Shown here: one piece after another, positions 34,012 to 43,748 of the stretch
Layout of the letters: every line of letters begins with the position of its first letter
Numbering within the stretch: position 1 is the first letter of the stretch
NCBI GenBank assembly: GCA_964479465.1
Contig: CAYZMG010000002.1
Coordinates: 62,001-126,000, forward strand
Reading direction: 5' to 3'
Length of the DNA: 64,000 nucleotides
DNA from: CADCTB01 sp964479465
Lineage (GTDB): Bacteria > Actinomycetota > Acidimicrobiia > Acidimicrobiales > AC-14
Notes under the pieces: model-generated
Told to the model about the DNA's origin: nothing
Databases searched by the model: none
The model's input: the letters and a program-made list of their open reading frames with translations, nothing else
Program-made: the position numbers and the translations under genes

Positions 34012-35017
34012 CGTGCACAGCCTGGCGAACTCGGTCGACGAGCTCCTTGCCGGCGCCGAGCGCCGTGAGCCGTTCGTCAACCCCGACGGCCGGTCGGACG
34101 CCGTGTTCGAGCGGGTGTGGATCGACGGTGAATCCCATGTCGTGAAGTACGTCGACCTTGACCATGACTTCACGATGCGGGTGTCCGGCGACATCGGTTG
34201 CCGGCAGGTACGGGCGTGGGTGGCGGGCCTGCTCGATTCGGCGCCGGCGCTCGTCGATCACGCGATCGTGGGCGCCGCCCGCGGGCACGGGCGCAACGGC
34301 TGGGGGGCGGCGCTGCTCATGCGGGACGTCTCCGGCGAGCTGATCCCTGCCGGCGCCGACCCGATCCGGACCGACGCGCACGCCACATACATCGACCACC
34401 TGGCCGGGTTCTGCGCCGCCACCTGGGGCTGGCACGACGATCCCATCTCCGGACCGGGCCTGCTGCCGTACCCGGCGCGGTGGGCGTGGTTCGGGCACGC
34501 CGCCCTCATCGGCGAGAAGGCGTTGGGGTGGCCCGAACGGGTCCCGCAGATTGCGGACGAGGGCTGGCGCCGGTTCGCCGAGCGCGCCCCTGCGGAGGTG
34601 TGCGCGGCGGTCGACGACCTGCGCCGGGACACGATGCCACTCGCCACTGCGCTCGGCCGGACGCCCTCGTGCTTCTTGCACGGCGACGTGAAGGCGTCGA
34701 ACTCGGGCGCGGCAGCCGACGGCCGCACGGTGCTCATCGACTGGGCCTACGCCGGCGAGGGGCCGGCGTGCCACGAGCTGGCGTGGCATCTCGCCCTCGA
34801 CCGGTCCCGGCTCCCGATCTCCAAGGAGGCGACGGCCGACCTCTTCCGCGCTTGCCTGGAGCGCCACGGCGTGCCGACCGGCGGGTGGTGGGAACGCCAG
34901 CTCGGTCTGTGCCTGCTCGGAGCGGTCGTGCAGTTCGGATGGGAGAAGGCGCTGGGCGACGACGAGGAGCTCGCCTGGTGGTGCGAGGCCGCCCGAGCGG
35001 GCGCGGCCTTTCTGTGA
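34001..35017 (+). CDS. aminoglycoside-phosphotransferase-like kinase
   Basis: A 338-residue protein with an APH/choline-kinase-type fold. The catalytic loop is CFLHGDVKASN (Asp of the HGD motif) and the metal-binding Asp lies in VLIDWAYAGEGPACHELAW; the Lys of the N-lobe is probably in HVVKYVDLDHD. The family phosphorylates small alcohols or aminoglycosides; no resistance function can be inferred. The ATG at 34001 overlaps the preceding gene, and the next gene begins at its stop (GTGA). Confidence 0.82.
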   Translation: MLVDVHSLANSVDELLAGAERREPFVNPDGRSDAVFERVWIDGESHVVKYVDLDHDFTMRVSGDIGCRQVRAWVAGLLDSAPALVDHAIVGAARGHGRNGWGAALLMRDVSGELIPAGADPIRTDAHATYIDHLAGFCAATWGWHDDPISGPGLLPYPARWAWFGHAALIGEKALGWPERVPQIADEGWRRFAERAPAEVCAAVDDLRRDTMPLATALGRTPSCFLHGDVKASNSGAAADGRTVLIDWAYAGEGPACHELAWHLALDRSRLPISKEATADLFRACLERHGVPTGGWWERQLGLCLLGAVVQFGWEKALGDDEELAWWCEAARAGAAFL

Positions 35018-35802
35018 TCGACGGCGTCGCCACGGCCTACTCGGCGACGGCCGGCGCGTGGCAGCGGGGCCCGGGTCGGGTCTACGACCGCCTCGCCGAG
35101 GTGCTCCTTGCCCGGTCCCCCGTGCCCGTCGAAGGGTGCAGGGTCCTCGACGTCGGCGCCGGCACCGGCGCCGCGACCCGGGCGGCACTCGCCGCCGGCG
35201 CCGCCGCGGTAATCGCCGTCGACGCCGCCATGGGCATGCTCGCTCACGACGCACCGCAACGGGCGCCGGCGGTTGTCGCCGACGCACTCGCGCTCCCGTT
35301 CGCGGCGGCGACCTTTGGCGCCGCTGTTGCTGCGTTCTCCCTCAACCACCTCACTGACCCGGCCGGGGGCCTGCGGGAGATGGCCCGTGTCACTCGCCGC
35401 GGCGGCGCACTGCTGGCCAGCAGCTATGCCGCCGACGACTCCCATCCCGTGAAGGTCGCCGTAGAGGCCGCCCTGGCCTCCCACGGATGGGAGCCCCAAG
35501 GGTGGTACGCCACGGTGAGGGCGGAGGCGATGTCGCAGCTCGCCACCGCGGACGCGTGCGCCGCTGCCGCAGAAGCGGCCGGGCTGGAGGCAGTCGTCGA
35601 GCCCGTGCATGTGGCGTTCCCCGAGTTGGGCGCAGGAGAGCTGGTGGCCTGGCGGCTCGGCATGGCCCAGCATGCGCCGTTCGTGGGCCGGCTGCCTCCA
35701 GCTGAGCAGGTCGCCGTCGCCGCCGAGGCGCTCGCCCGGCTGGGCGACCCCGCGCCGCCGCTCGTGCGCTCGATCCTCGTCGTGAGCGCCGTCAGCCGCT
35801 GA
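35014..35802 (+). CDS. class I SAM-dependent methyltransferase
   Basis: A 262-residue methyltransferase. Motif I is VLDVGAGTGAATRAAL, motif II is VIAVDAAMGMLAHD, an acidic DALALPF segment follows, and motif IV is in AAFSLNHLTDP. The fold resembles UbiE-like small-molecule methyltransferases; the substrate is unknown. It is the third gene of a coupled run (SnoaL-like, phosphotransferase, methyltransferase). Its end overlaps the convergent BTAD regulator by 11 nt. Confidence 0.88.
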   Translation: MIDGVATAYSATAGAWQRGPGRVYDRLAEVLLARSPVPVEGCRVLDVGAGTGAATRAALAAGAAAVIAVDAAMGMLAHDAPQRAPAVVADALALPFAAATFGAAVAAFSLNHLTDPAGGLREMARVTRRGGALLASSYAADDSHPVKVAVEAALASHGWEPQGWYATVRAEAMSQLATADACAAAAEAAGLEAVVEPVHVAFPELGAGELVAWRLGMAQHAPFVGRLPPAEQVAVAAEALARLGDPAPPLVRSILVVSAVSR

Positions 35803-38800
35803 AGATTCGGTCGACGAACCGGCGGGCCACCTCCATGTGGGTGCCGGCGGCCGACACGACCATCGCCGAACGGCGCTCCGCCTCCCGCCGCCACCGCTCC
35901 GACCCGCGGACCTTTGCCACTGCGAGCACGAGGGGCCAACCGTCCATAACTGCGCACCGACCGAGTCCGTCGATGACCGATGCCAGCTGTTCGTCCGGAA
36001 CCGACCGGTCGGCGATGCCGGCGACGGCGTGGGCCAGGAGCTCGTACCTGGTGGCGCCTCGATGGGCGGCGTCGTCTGCGACTGCGTGCGCCAGCTCGGC
36101 GGCCATCGCCGGGTCGCCACCGGTCAGCTCCAGTCTCGCTCGCAGCAGACCGAGACGGTGTCGCTGGTGCCAAGCCATGGTGCCTTCCCACGTGTCCACG
36201 ACCGCCAGCCGTCTCGCCAGCACCGACGCTTCGGCAGCGTCGCCACGCAGCAGGCAGCCGTCGGCCAGGTCGAGCAGGGCGGCGTAGTAACCCTCGGCCA
36301 TGGATTCGCCGGACGGGCCGGCGTCGCCGCCGGCGGCATCGACCGCCTGCCAGTTGCGATCGTCGGCTTCCTCGATCCGGCCCGACCAGCGCAGGACCCA
36401 GGCCCGCACGTTCGCCGCCGGTCCGGTGAACCGCACCCCGACGGAACCGGTCCGATCAAGCGTGGCATCGAGATCGTCGGCCACGCTGAGGGCGTCGGCA
36501 ACGCGGCCGAGCTGCCCGAGGGCCAGGATGCGGCTGAACCGCAAGTGCAGCGGTGCCCACGGGTGGGCCAGGGAGTCCGGGTCCACCATGGGCCGGGCTA
36601 GGGCCTCGAGGGCATCGGTAGGCCGGCCCTGGTGGACGCGCGCGTGGGCGAGCCACACGTCGGCGATGCCTCGCACGGCCGGCGGGCCGGTGCGCACCGC
36701 CGTCAGTTGCTCGACCGCGCCAGCCAGGTCACCAGCGCCGTGGCGGACGCGCCCGGCCAAGGCGAGGGCGCTGACCAGCACCGCATCATCCGTCGCCCGG
36801 GCAGCCGCTTCGTCGGCGTACGCACGGGCCTCGCCATAGCGGCGCCGGTAGTAGGCGACCCATCCGGCCACTTCGAGGGCGGCGGCGCCTCCGCCCATGG
36901 CAATGCCGCGCTCCGCGTCCGCCGCCGCCGCCTCGTAGGCAGCCCGGCTCATCCTGAGCCGTGCCCGGGCGACCAACGCGTCAGCCGTGGGCGCCAGGTC
37001 GAGGGCGGCCTCCAGGTGCAGTTCGGCAGCATCCACATCGAAGCGCGTCGCCGCCTCCCGCGCCGCGACCACGAAGGATGAGGACGCCAGGGATCTATCC
37101 CCACCGGCCCGGGCGTGGATGGCCACGTCGAGCGCATCCGCATCCGGCCGGCCGGCGAGGGCGCGGGCGGCAACCTGGTGGACGAGGGCACGCCGCGCCG
37201 AGCCCGTCGCCGCCTCGAGCGCTTCCCGAAACAGCTGATGGCGAAAGGCGAAGCCGTTCCCCCGCTCGACGAGAAGGCCGGCCTGCGCCGCAGCCTCGAG
37301 CTGAGTGAGGACATCGACGACCGATGTACCCGCGACCTGGGCCAGGAGGTCGAGGTCGCATTCGGGGCCGAGCACCGCCGCCACGCGCAGCGTGGCGGCT
37401 ACGTCCTCTCCGAGCGCGTCGACCCGCGACGCCACCGCGTCCCGGAGCGTCGTCGGCACGTCCTCGTCCTCCGCACCCGCCAGCGCGGCGAGGAGGAGCG
37501 GGTGGCCTCCACTGCGCTCGTACAGGGCACCCGCTCGGTCGGAACCGACAAGCTCAGTGACAGCCACGCGGTCGAGCGGTCCCAACCTGATGTGGCACGT
37601 CGCCTCGAGTTCCTTCGCCCCGCCAGGGCGAGTGGTGACGACCAGGAGTGTGCGTTGGCAACGCCGGCCGGCGAAGGCCAGCCATGCCAGCGTGCTCCCG
37701 CCGGCGACGTGGAGATCCTCGACGACGACCACGACCGGGCGCCCCCCGCCGGCGCGGGAGATGGAGGCTGCCAGCGCGGCGAACACCCGGTTGCGGGCCG
37801 CATGTGCATCGGCCACCACCGTCGCCGTCGCTCCCGTGATCGGACCCAGCAGCGGCGCCAGGGTGGCGGCCTCGTCGCCGATAAGCACATTGGCGCGATC
37901 GCTTCCGATGTCGCGGAGGTGGTCGGCGAGCGCGTCGGCTACCGGCTGCAGTGGCAGGTCTCGGCCGAGCTCGTCACACCGACCCTGCAGCACGACCGCG
38001 CCCTGGTCGATCATGTCAGCCCAGGTGCGGACCAAGGTGGTCTTGCCCATCCCGGCCTCGCCCTCCACCACCGCCAGGCCCACGCCACCCCCGGCCACTG
38101 CCGCGAGTGCGGCGTCGAGCTCCGCCAACTCCGGCGCCCGCCCGACGAGTCCGGGGTGCGCCCGCCGGCGCAGTGGGGGATCGGGAGCGAGGTCGCCGTC
38201 GGCGGCCGCGAGCGCCTCGGCGTGCACGGTCTCGGTCTCGGCGGTGGGCGGGACGCCGAGGTCCTCGGCCAGGCACTTCCTCACCCGGGCGTAGGCGGCC
38301 AGCGCCGACGCGAGCACGAGGGGCCAACCGTCCATAACTGCGCACCGACCGNNNNNNNNNNGCGGCCAGCGCCGACGCGGGGCGTCCGGCGGCGAGATGC
38401 GACCGCATCAGGGCGCGGAGCACGACCTCGTCGTAGGGATCGGCGGCCAAGGCCTGCTCGGCGAGCGCTGCGGCAGCCCGGTGGTCGCCGGCAGCAACGG
38501 CTGCGTCTACCGCCAGCCGCTCGACGTGCGAGACGACAGCGCCGATCGCGACGCGCTCGGCGGCGACCCACTCTCCGTCCTCATCGGGCAGCAGCGGGCC
38601 CCGGGCCAGCGCCAGTGCCGCGCCGGCCGCCGCCCGTGCCGCCCCCACCCGGTCTTCATCGAGCGCCCTGGACGCCGTCGCCGCCAGCTCCGACAGCTCG
38701 TCGATGTCCAGCCAGTCGGCGGCGAGAAGGTAGCCGGCATCGGTGCGAACGATTCGCTCGACCCCGAGCACCCCACGGAGTCGAGATGCCAGCACGCCTA

Positions 38801-38999
38801 CCTGGTCAGCGGGATGCGACGGTTGGGCCTCACCCCAGAGGGCATCGGCGATCCGGTCCACCGACACCGGCTTGCCACGGGCGACGGCCAACACCTTCAG
38901 AAGGGCTCGTCCCTTCCGGCTGCCGAGGTCGCGCTCGAGGATGCCCTCGATCTCGAACCCCCCGAGAAGGCGCACGCGCATCCGTTCATTCTCCGTCAT
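35792..38999 (-). CDS. BTAD/STAND-ATPase transcriptional regulator, interrupted by an assembly gap
   Basis: From ATG 38999: winged helix (MRVRLLGGFEIEG ... VSVDRIADALWGE), BTAD domain (~95-240), STAND ATPase with Walker A VVEGEAGMGKTTL and Walker B VVVVVEDLHVAGG, then a long TPR-like helical region to the end at 35792. There is no C-terminal LuxR helix-turn-helix. Ten N at 38352-38361 and a foreign-looking 42-nt contig end break it inside BTAD. If the 18-nt repeat flanking the break is merged once, the gene reads as 1047 codons with an uninterrupted ASALAAYARVRKCLAEDLG segment, as expected for BTAD. I therefore regard the gene as intact in the organism. Confidence 0.85.
38310..38361. other. 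chimeric contig end plus assembly gap (10 N)
   Basis: Bases 38310-38351 are identical over 42 nt to 35922-35963, inside the same gene, and are followed by ten N. The 18-nt stretch at 38295-38312 recurs immediately after the N at 38362-38379. Dropping 38313-38361 and merging the 18-nt copies restores the reading frame. The 42-nt copy is thus best read as a misassembled contig tail. Confidence 0.85.
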
Positions 39000-39059
39000 G
39001 CCGGACCTCCATTTCTCGGACAGGGACCGGCTACCGTGATGGGCTATGGAGGGCTGGAG

Positions 39060-39416
39060 ATGATGCGGCGAGTTGTCGTCTCGACGCTTCCCGCCGCCCT
39101 CGTGCTCTCCCTGACGGCGTGGCGAGAAACTCCGCCGCCGGTTCGCAGCGACCGAGGCGTCACCGTCCCGCATGCTCCCGCGCTGGCCCCCGAGGCCCCC
39201 CTGAGAACCAAGGCTGAGATCCTGTCAAATGGCACGATCGAGCACCGACTGGTGAAGTCCCGGCCCCGCCTCGGCTTGGCCGTACCCGTCGGCCATAGCT
39301 TTCTCCTTGTCATCTGCATCGTCGGGGTGCACCGGCTCTGGCCTGGGCACCTCGTCAGGCTCTGGTGGCGATCAAGCGTCACACTTCGCGCCCCGCCCGT
39401 CCTCCGGCTCGCGTAG
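39060..39416 (+). CDS. hypothetical protein with signal-like N-terminus
   Basis: A 118-residue ORF with GGAGG-containing sequence 8-13 nt upstream of tandem ATG codons (39060, 39063). It begins MMRRVVVSTLPAALVLSLTA, like a signal peptide, has a Pro-rich stretch, and a second hydrophobic segment near residues 78-92 (GHSFLLVICIVGVH). The basic C-terminus is unusual. I know no family for it. It lies between the BTAD regulator and secDF; it could be a chance ORF. Confidence 0.4.
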   Translation: MMRRVVVSTLPAALVLSLTAWRETPPPVRSDRGVTVPHAPALAPEAPLRTKAEILSNGTIEHRLVKSRPRLGLAVPVGHSFLLVICIVGVHRLWPGHLVRLWWRSSVTLRAPPVLRLA

Positions 39417-39427
39417 TCGCCGAGAGG

Positions 39428-39447
39428 GACCGCCCGCGCGGGCGGTC
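39428..39447. promoter_or_regulatory. 20-bp perfect palindrome upstream of secDF
   Basis: GACCGCCCGC and GCGGGCGGTC form an uninterrupted 20-bp palindrome 20 nt before the secDF start. It could be an operator, or a stem (with a small loop) acting as terminator of the preceding ORF or as a leader structure of secDF. Confidence 0.45.
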
Positions 39448-39466
39448 GAGAGCGAGGAGATCATGA

Positions 39467-41884
39467 ATGTCCAACGCGTTTCGCTGGCGCGCTCTGCTTG
39501 TCGTCGCCGTCCTTGGTGGTGCCGCCGCGCTGGTGATCACCACCCCTGTCCGCCTCGGTCTGGATCTGCGGGGCGGCACCCAAGTCGTGCTGGAGGCCCA
39601 GGACACCCCGCGACAGAGGGTCGACGGGGACACCGCCTCGCGAACGCTCGAGGTGCTCCGCCGCAGGGTTGACGCCCTCGGGGTGAGCGAGCCCTCGCTT
39701 CAACGGTCGGGGGAGCGCCGGATCATCGTCGAGCTTCCCGGTGTGGCCGATCCCGAGCAGGCCGTGGCCGTCATCGGACGAACGGCACAGCTGGCGTTCC
39801 ATCCGGTGTTGGGACCGGCGGACGCCGCCGCGCCAACGACGACGTTGCCCGATGGTGAAGCGGCACAGGAGCTGGTGCTGACCGACGCCGATGGCTCCAG
39901 CCTGCGCGTTGCGCCGGCCCGGATGACCGGCGAGGCAGTCGGAACTGCTCGAGCCACGCTCGGGGGGTCCTTCGGGGGCCTGTGGGAGGTCCAGGTGGAG
40001 TTCCGTGGGGGGGGTTCCGGCCAGTGGGCCGACCTCACCGGCGAGGCCGCCTGTGCCCCTCAGGGCGATCCCAGGCGCCGAATCGCCATCGTCTTGGACA
40101 CCGAGATCATCTCCAGCCCCGAGGTTTCGGCCGGCATCGCCTGCGGCACCGGCATCACCGGCGGCGACACGGTGATTACCGGGCAGTTCACCGAGCGCGA
40201 GGCGAAGGATCTGGCCCTGCTGATCAGGGCGGGCGCCCTCCCTGTCCCGGTGACGATTGTCGAGCAGCGGACGATCGGACCCACCCTCGGCGACGCCGCC
40301 ATCAGCGCCAGCGTCAAGGCCACGATCATCGGCGCGTCCCTGACCATCCTCTACATGCTCTTCTATTACCGGCTGCTTGGAGTGCTCGCCGCACTGGCCC
40401 TGGGTGCCTATGGGTTGATCTCCTTCGCCGTCCTGATCGGCATCGGGGCCACCCTGACCCTTCCCGGAATCGCCGGATTCGTGCTGGCCATCGGAATGGC
40501 GGTCGACGCCAATGTCCTGGTCTTCGAACGAATAAAGGAGGAGCACGCCACCGGCCGCAGCCTTCGATCTTCGGCCCTGGCCGGCTTCCGCAACGCGTGG
40601 AGCGCCATTGCCGACTCAAACGCCACCACGCTGCTGGCCGCCCTCATCCTGTTCTTCTTTGCTTCCGGGGCGGTGCGGGGCTTCGGGGTGACCCTGAGCG
40701 TCGGCGTGGTGGTGTCGATGTTCAGCGCCCTTGTCATCACCCGGCTGATGGTCGAGCTGCTGGTGCGGCGGCCGGCGATGGCCGGTCGCACCGCGCTCTT
40801 GGGACTCGAGGTCGGCGGTCGCCTGCGCAGGTACCTGGCCGAGCGGGGGCCAGACATCCTGGGCCGGGCCCGGCTGTGGTTCGCTGTGTCGGCCACGCTC
40901 GTGGCCGTGGCCCTGGCCGGGATTGCCATCAGAGGCCTGTCCTACGGGATCGAGTTCTCCGGGGGCCGCCTCGTCGAGTACTCTATCGAACGCTCTGTCG
41001 ACCTCGACCGTCTGCGCTCCGAGCTGGCGGACTCCGGGCTGCCCCGGGCCGTCGTGCAGGAGTCGGGTGCCGACAACGTGGTGATTCGCACCCCCAGGCT
41101 CTCCGGCGAGGAAGCGGCAGGAGTGAAAGAGGCCGTGGAGCGCCTCGGCGGCAGCGCCACCGTGCAACGTGAGGAGTTCGTGGGGCCCACCATCGGCGAC
41201 GAACTGCGGCGCAAGGCACTGATCGCCCTGACGCTCGCGTTGGGGGCGCAGCTCCTCTATCTGGCGGTGCGGTTCCGCTGGACCTGGGGGACGGCGGCGG
41301 TGGCCACGATGTTCCACGACGTCGTGATCCTTCTCGGCGTCTTCGCCTGGCTGGGCAAGGAGCTCGACGGCGTCTTCCTGGCTTCCTTGCTCACCGTCAT
41401 CGGCTATTCCATCAACGACTCCGTGGTGGTCTTCGACCGAATCCGCGAGCAGCGCCGGGCCCGCAGCCGCGAGCCGCTCGTCACTGTTGCGAACGACGCC
41501 TGCCTGCAGACCATCCCTCGCACGGTCAACACCGGCCTGGGCGCCCTGTTCATTCTCATCGCCCTCTTCTTCCTCGGCGGTGACACGCTCACCGACTTCG
41601 CCCTCGCGCTGATCGTGGGGATCGTGGTCGGGACGTACTCGTCGGTGTTCACCGCAGCTCCCCTGGCCGTGCTGCTGGAGCGGCGCCGGCCGGCGCCGGG
41701 CACCGTCGCCCCGACACAGCCGTTGCGACCGGCACGAGACCGCCCGACCATGGCACCGGCTCCGAGTGACGATGACCAACCGCCACCCCGCAAGCCCTCC
41801 CTCGTCGCTACCCCCAAGCACGGGCCCAGCCGCGGCGGCCCACCGCGGCCCCGGAAGCAGAAAGCGAAGAAGCGCCGGCGATGA
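39467..41884 (+). CDS. secDF: SecDF fusion, protein-export membrane protein
   Basis: An 805-residue fusion of SecD and SecF, which use the proton gradient to complete Sec-dependent export. The SecD half has LGLDLRGGTQVVLEAQD after TM1, the large periplasmic P1 domain, then IGMAVDANVLVFERIKEE. The SecF half has GIEFSGGRLVEYSIERS, LRRKALIALTLALGAQLLYLAVRFRW, and SINDSVVVFDRIREQ. Twelve membrane helices are expected. Actinobacteria usually encode separate secD and secF beside yajC; here the fused gene sits outside such a context, so it may be an additional copy. The basic Pro/Lys tail is low complexity. Confidence 0.93.
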   Translation: MSNAFRWRALLVVAVLGGAAALVITTPVRLGLDLRGGTQVVLEAQDTPRQRVDGDTASRTLEVLRRRVDALGVSEPSLQRSGERRIIVELPGVADPEQAVAVIGRTAQLAFHPVLGPADAAAPTTTLPDGEAAQELVLTDADGSSLRVAPARMTGEAVGTARATLGGSFGGLWEVQVEFRGGGSGQWADLTGEAACAPQGDPRRRIAIVLDTEIISSPEVSAGIACGTGITGGDTVITGQFTEREAKDLALLIRAGALPVPVTIVEQRTIGPTLGDAAISASVKATIIGASLTILYMLFYYRLLGVLAALALGAYGLISFAVLIGIGATLTLPGIAGFVLAIGMAVDANVLVFERIKEEHATGRSLRSSALAGFRNAWSAIADSNATTLLAALILFFFASGAVRGFGVTLSVGVVVSMFSALVITRLMVELLVRRPAMAGRTALLGLEVGGRLRRYLAERGPDILGRARLWFAVSATLVAVALAGIAIRGLSYGIEFSGGRLVEYSIERSVDLDRLRSELADSGLPRAVVQESGADNVVIRTPRLSGEEAAGVKEAVERLGGSATVQREEFVGPTIGDELRRKALIALTLALGAQLLYLAVRFRWTWGTAAVATMFHDVVILLGVFAWLGKELDGVFLASLLTVIGYSINDSVVVFDRIREQRRARSREPLVTVANDACLQTIPRTVNTGLGALFILIALFFLGGDTLTDFALALIVGIVVGTYSSVFTAAPLAVLLERRRPAPGTVAPTQPLRPARDRPTMAPAPSDDDQPPPRKPSLVATPKHGPSRGGPPRPRKQKAKKRRR

Positions 41885-41904
41885 CGCCGGCCGGTCTCTG
41901 AGGG

Positions 41905-43377
41905 ATGGACGACCAGCTCGAGCTGCTGATGGCAGCTTCCGCCGCCCTGGTGCTGGTGGGAGTCCTCGCCAGCAAACTCTCGTCGCGCTCGGGTATCCCC
42001 GCCCTGCTGCTGTTCCTCGCCATCGGAATGCTGGCCGGCTCGGACGGCTTCGGGGGCGTCGACTTCACCAACTACGGTGTGGCTCAGACGGTCGGGGTCG
42101 TGGCCCTGGCCTTCATCCTCTTCGACGGGGGCCTGTCCACCGACTGGGCCAGCGTCCGCCCCGTCCTCCGCGAGGGAATGATCCTCGCCACCGCCGGAGT
42201 CGTCGTGACGGCGGTCGTCGTGGGCTGGGCCGCCAGCCTGGCCCTCGGGCTTCCCCTCACTGCCGGGCTGCTCCTCGGAGCGATCGTGTCCTCCACCGAC
42301 GCCGCCGCCGTCTTCTCCGTGCTCCGATCGAAGAACGCCAGCCTCAAAGGCCGGGTCGGTCCCCTCCTCGAGCTCGAGTCGGGCAGCAACGACCCCATGG
42401 CCGTGTTTCTCACCGTGGGTCTTCTTCAGCTGCTGGAGAACCCGGGAACGGCCGTGGTCAGCCTCGTTCCGCTGTTCCTGATCCAGATGATCGTGGGCGG
42501 CGCGGTCGGCCTGGCGGTGGCGTGGGCCGCTGTGAACGTTCTCAACCGGGCTCGGCTCGAGTACGACGGGCTCTACCCCGTCATCACCCTCGCTGTCGTG
42601 CTGCTGACCTATGGCACGACCGCCATCCTGGGGGGGAGCGGCTTTCTCGCCGTCTACGTGGCCGGGCTGCGGATGGGGAACGCCGACTTCGTGCACAAGC
42701 GGAGGCTGGTGGGCTTCCACGACGCCTTCGCCTGGCTTTCACAGATCGCGATGTTCCTGGTACTGGGTCTGCTGGCGTTCCCGTCACGGCTGCCGGGGAT
42801 CGCCGGTCGCGGGCTGCTGGTGGCCGCCGTGCTCGTCCTGGTCGCCCGCCCGGTGGCCGTGTTCGTCACCTTGGCTCGCAGCCGGATGGCGAAGCGGGAG
42901 AAGCTGCTCATCTCGTGGGTGGGTCTGCGTGGTGCGGTGCCCATCATCCTGGCCACCTTTCCGCTGGTCGCCGGGGTAGACGGGGCCGAGACCATCTTCG
43001 ACGTCGTCTTCTTCGCCGTTGTCGTGTCGGTGCTGGTCCAGGGAACCACCATCCCCGCGCTGGCCCGGCGACTCGGGTTGTCCGCCACGCTCTCCCACCA
43101 CCGCGTCTACCCGATCGAGGCGGTGTCCACGAGCACCGGGAACATGAGCATGCACGAGGTCACCGTGTCGGCCGACTCAGTGGCCGCAGGGCGTCAGATC
43201 GTCAATCTGGGTTTGCCCAAGGGGGCCCTGCTGGTGCTGGTCAGCAGAGACGATGAGTTCGTGGTGCCTCAGGGGGCCACCGTGCTCCAGCCCGGCGACA
43301 AGGCCCTCGTGCTGGCCGACCCCGAAAGTCTCCGCCGAACAAGAGAGATCGTCGAAGGCAACGGGAACGGACCGTAA
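41905..43377 (+). CDS. CPA1-type cation/proton antiporter with TrkA-C domain (NhaP2/CvrA-like)
   Basis: A 490-residue antiporter. The membrane domain has about twelve or thirteen helices, with FDGGLSTDW, the SSTDAAAVFSVLRS segment and LLELESGSNDPMAVFLT containing the acidic ion-binding Asp residues, and SWVGLRGAVPIILATFPL. A cytosolic TrkA-C domain follows from ~residue 405 to 485 (VSADSVAAGRQIVNLGLPKG). It exchanges K+ or Na+ for H+. It starts 20 nt after secDF. A separate regulatory-subunit gene converges on it from the other side (33 nt between stops). Confidence 0.92.
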   Translation: MDDQLELLMAASAALVLVGVLASKLSSRSGIPALLLFLAIGMLAGSDGFGGVDFTNYGVAQTVGVVALAFILFDGGLSTDWASVRPVLREGMILATAGVVVTAVVVGWAASLALGLPLTAGLLLGAIVSSTDAAAVFSVLRSKNASLKGRVGPLLELESGSNDPMAVFLTVGLLQLLENPGTAVVSLVPLFLIQMIVGGAVGLAVAWAAVNVLNRARLEYDGLYPVITLAVVLLTYGTTAILGGSGFLAVYVAGLRMGNADFVHKRRLVGFHDAFAWLSQIAMFLVLGLLAFPSRLPGIAGRGLLVAAVLVLVARPVAVFVTLARSRMAKREKLLISWVGLRGAVPIILATFPLVAGVDGAETIFDVVFFAVVVSVLVQGTTIPALARRLGLSATLSHHRVYPIEAVSTSTGNMSMHEVTVSADSVAAGRQIVNLGLPKGALLVLVSRDDEFVVPQGATVLQPGDKALVLADPESLRRTREIVEGNGNGP

Positions 43378-43410
43378 GCGGCTCGTGGCGGACCGGGGTT
43401 GAGCGGCCGG

Positions 43411-43689
43411 CTACGCAGCCGCCGCCACGCCGGCGAACGCGGCCCCGGCAATCTCCAGGGCGTCCGACAGTATGAGGGCCAGCAAGCTGGATTGCCGGGC
43501 GCTGATGACCACCGAAGCCCCGGGATCATCGGCGCCCGTGCTGTGCAGGCTGATGTGGCGGTCACCCTGAGGGTCGATGACCACGGTGATTCGCTGGCCG
43601 TCGAGCGTGGCGACCTCGTAACGAGGACCCATGCCCGGTAGCCGGTCGACCCGCAGGCCGTCTCGCATCGGCTGTGTGTTCCTACTCAC
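43411..43689 (-). CDS. cation:proton antiporter regulatory subunit (KhtT N-domain-like)
   Basis: A 92-residue protein. The core, LPGMGPRYEVATLDGQRITV followed by VIDPQGDRHISLH, is characteristic of the N-terminal domain of stand-alone antiporter regulatory subunits (KhtT-type). A middle acidic loop and an Ala-rich amphipathic tail follow; the usual TrkA-C half is absent or very short. It is encoded tail-to-tail with the CPA1 antiporter, which suggests they interact. GTG 43689 is taken as start; ATG 43668 is an alternative. Confidence 0.72.
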   Translation of the reverse strand: MSRNTQPMRDGLRVDRLPGMGPRYEVATLDGQRITVVIDPQGDRHISLHSTGADDPGASVVISARQSSLLALILSDALEIAGAAFAGVAAAA

Positions 43690-43748
43690 GGTCTGAACCC
43701 TTCCTCTCGAATGTGACGGGGATGAATGAACGACCTGGCGGTGAGCGA

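Noticed and set aside
34001..35017. Aminoglycoside resistance gene
   Set aside because: The fold is APH-like, but the family is broad and nothing specific to a resistance enzyme is visible.
35922..35963. 42-nt direct repeat with 38310-38351 as a real gene duplication
   Set aside because: The second copy ends at an N run and spoils a conserved domain, and a second 18-nt overlap explains the join without it; a contig artefact is far more likely.
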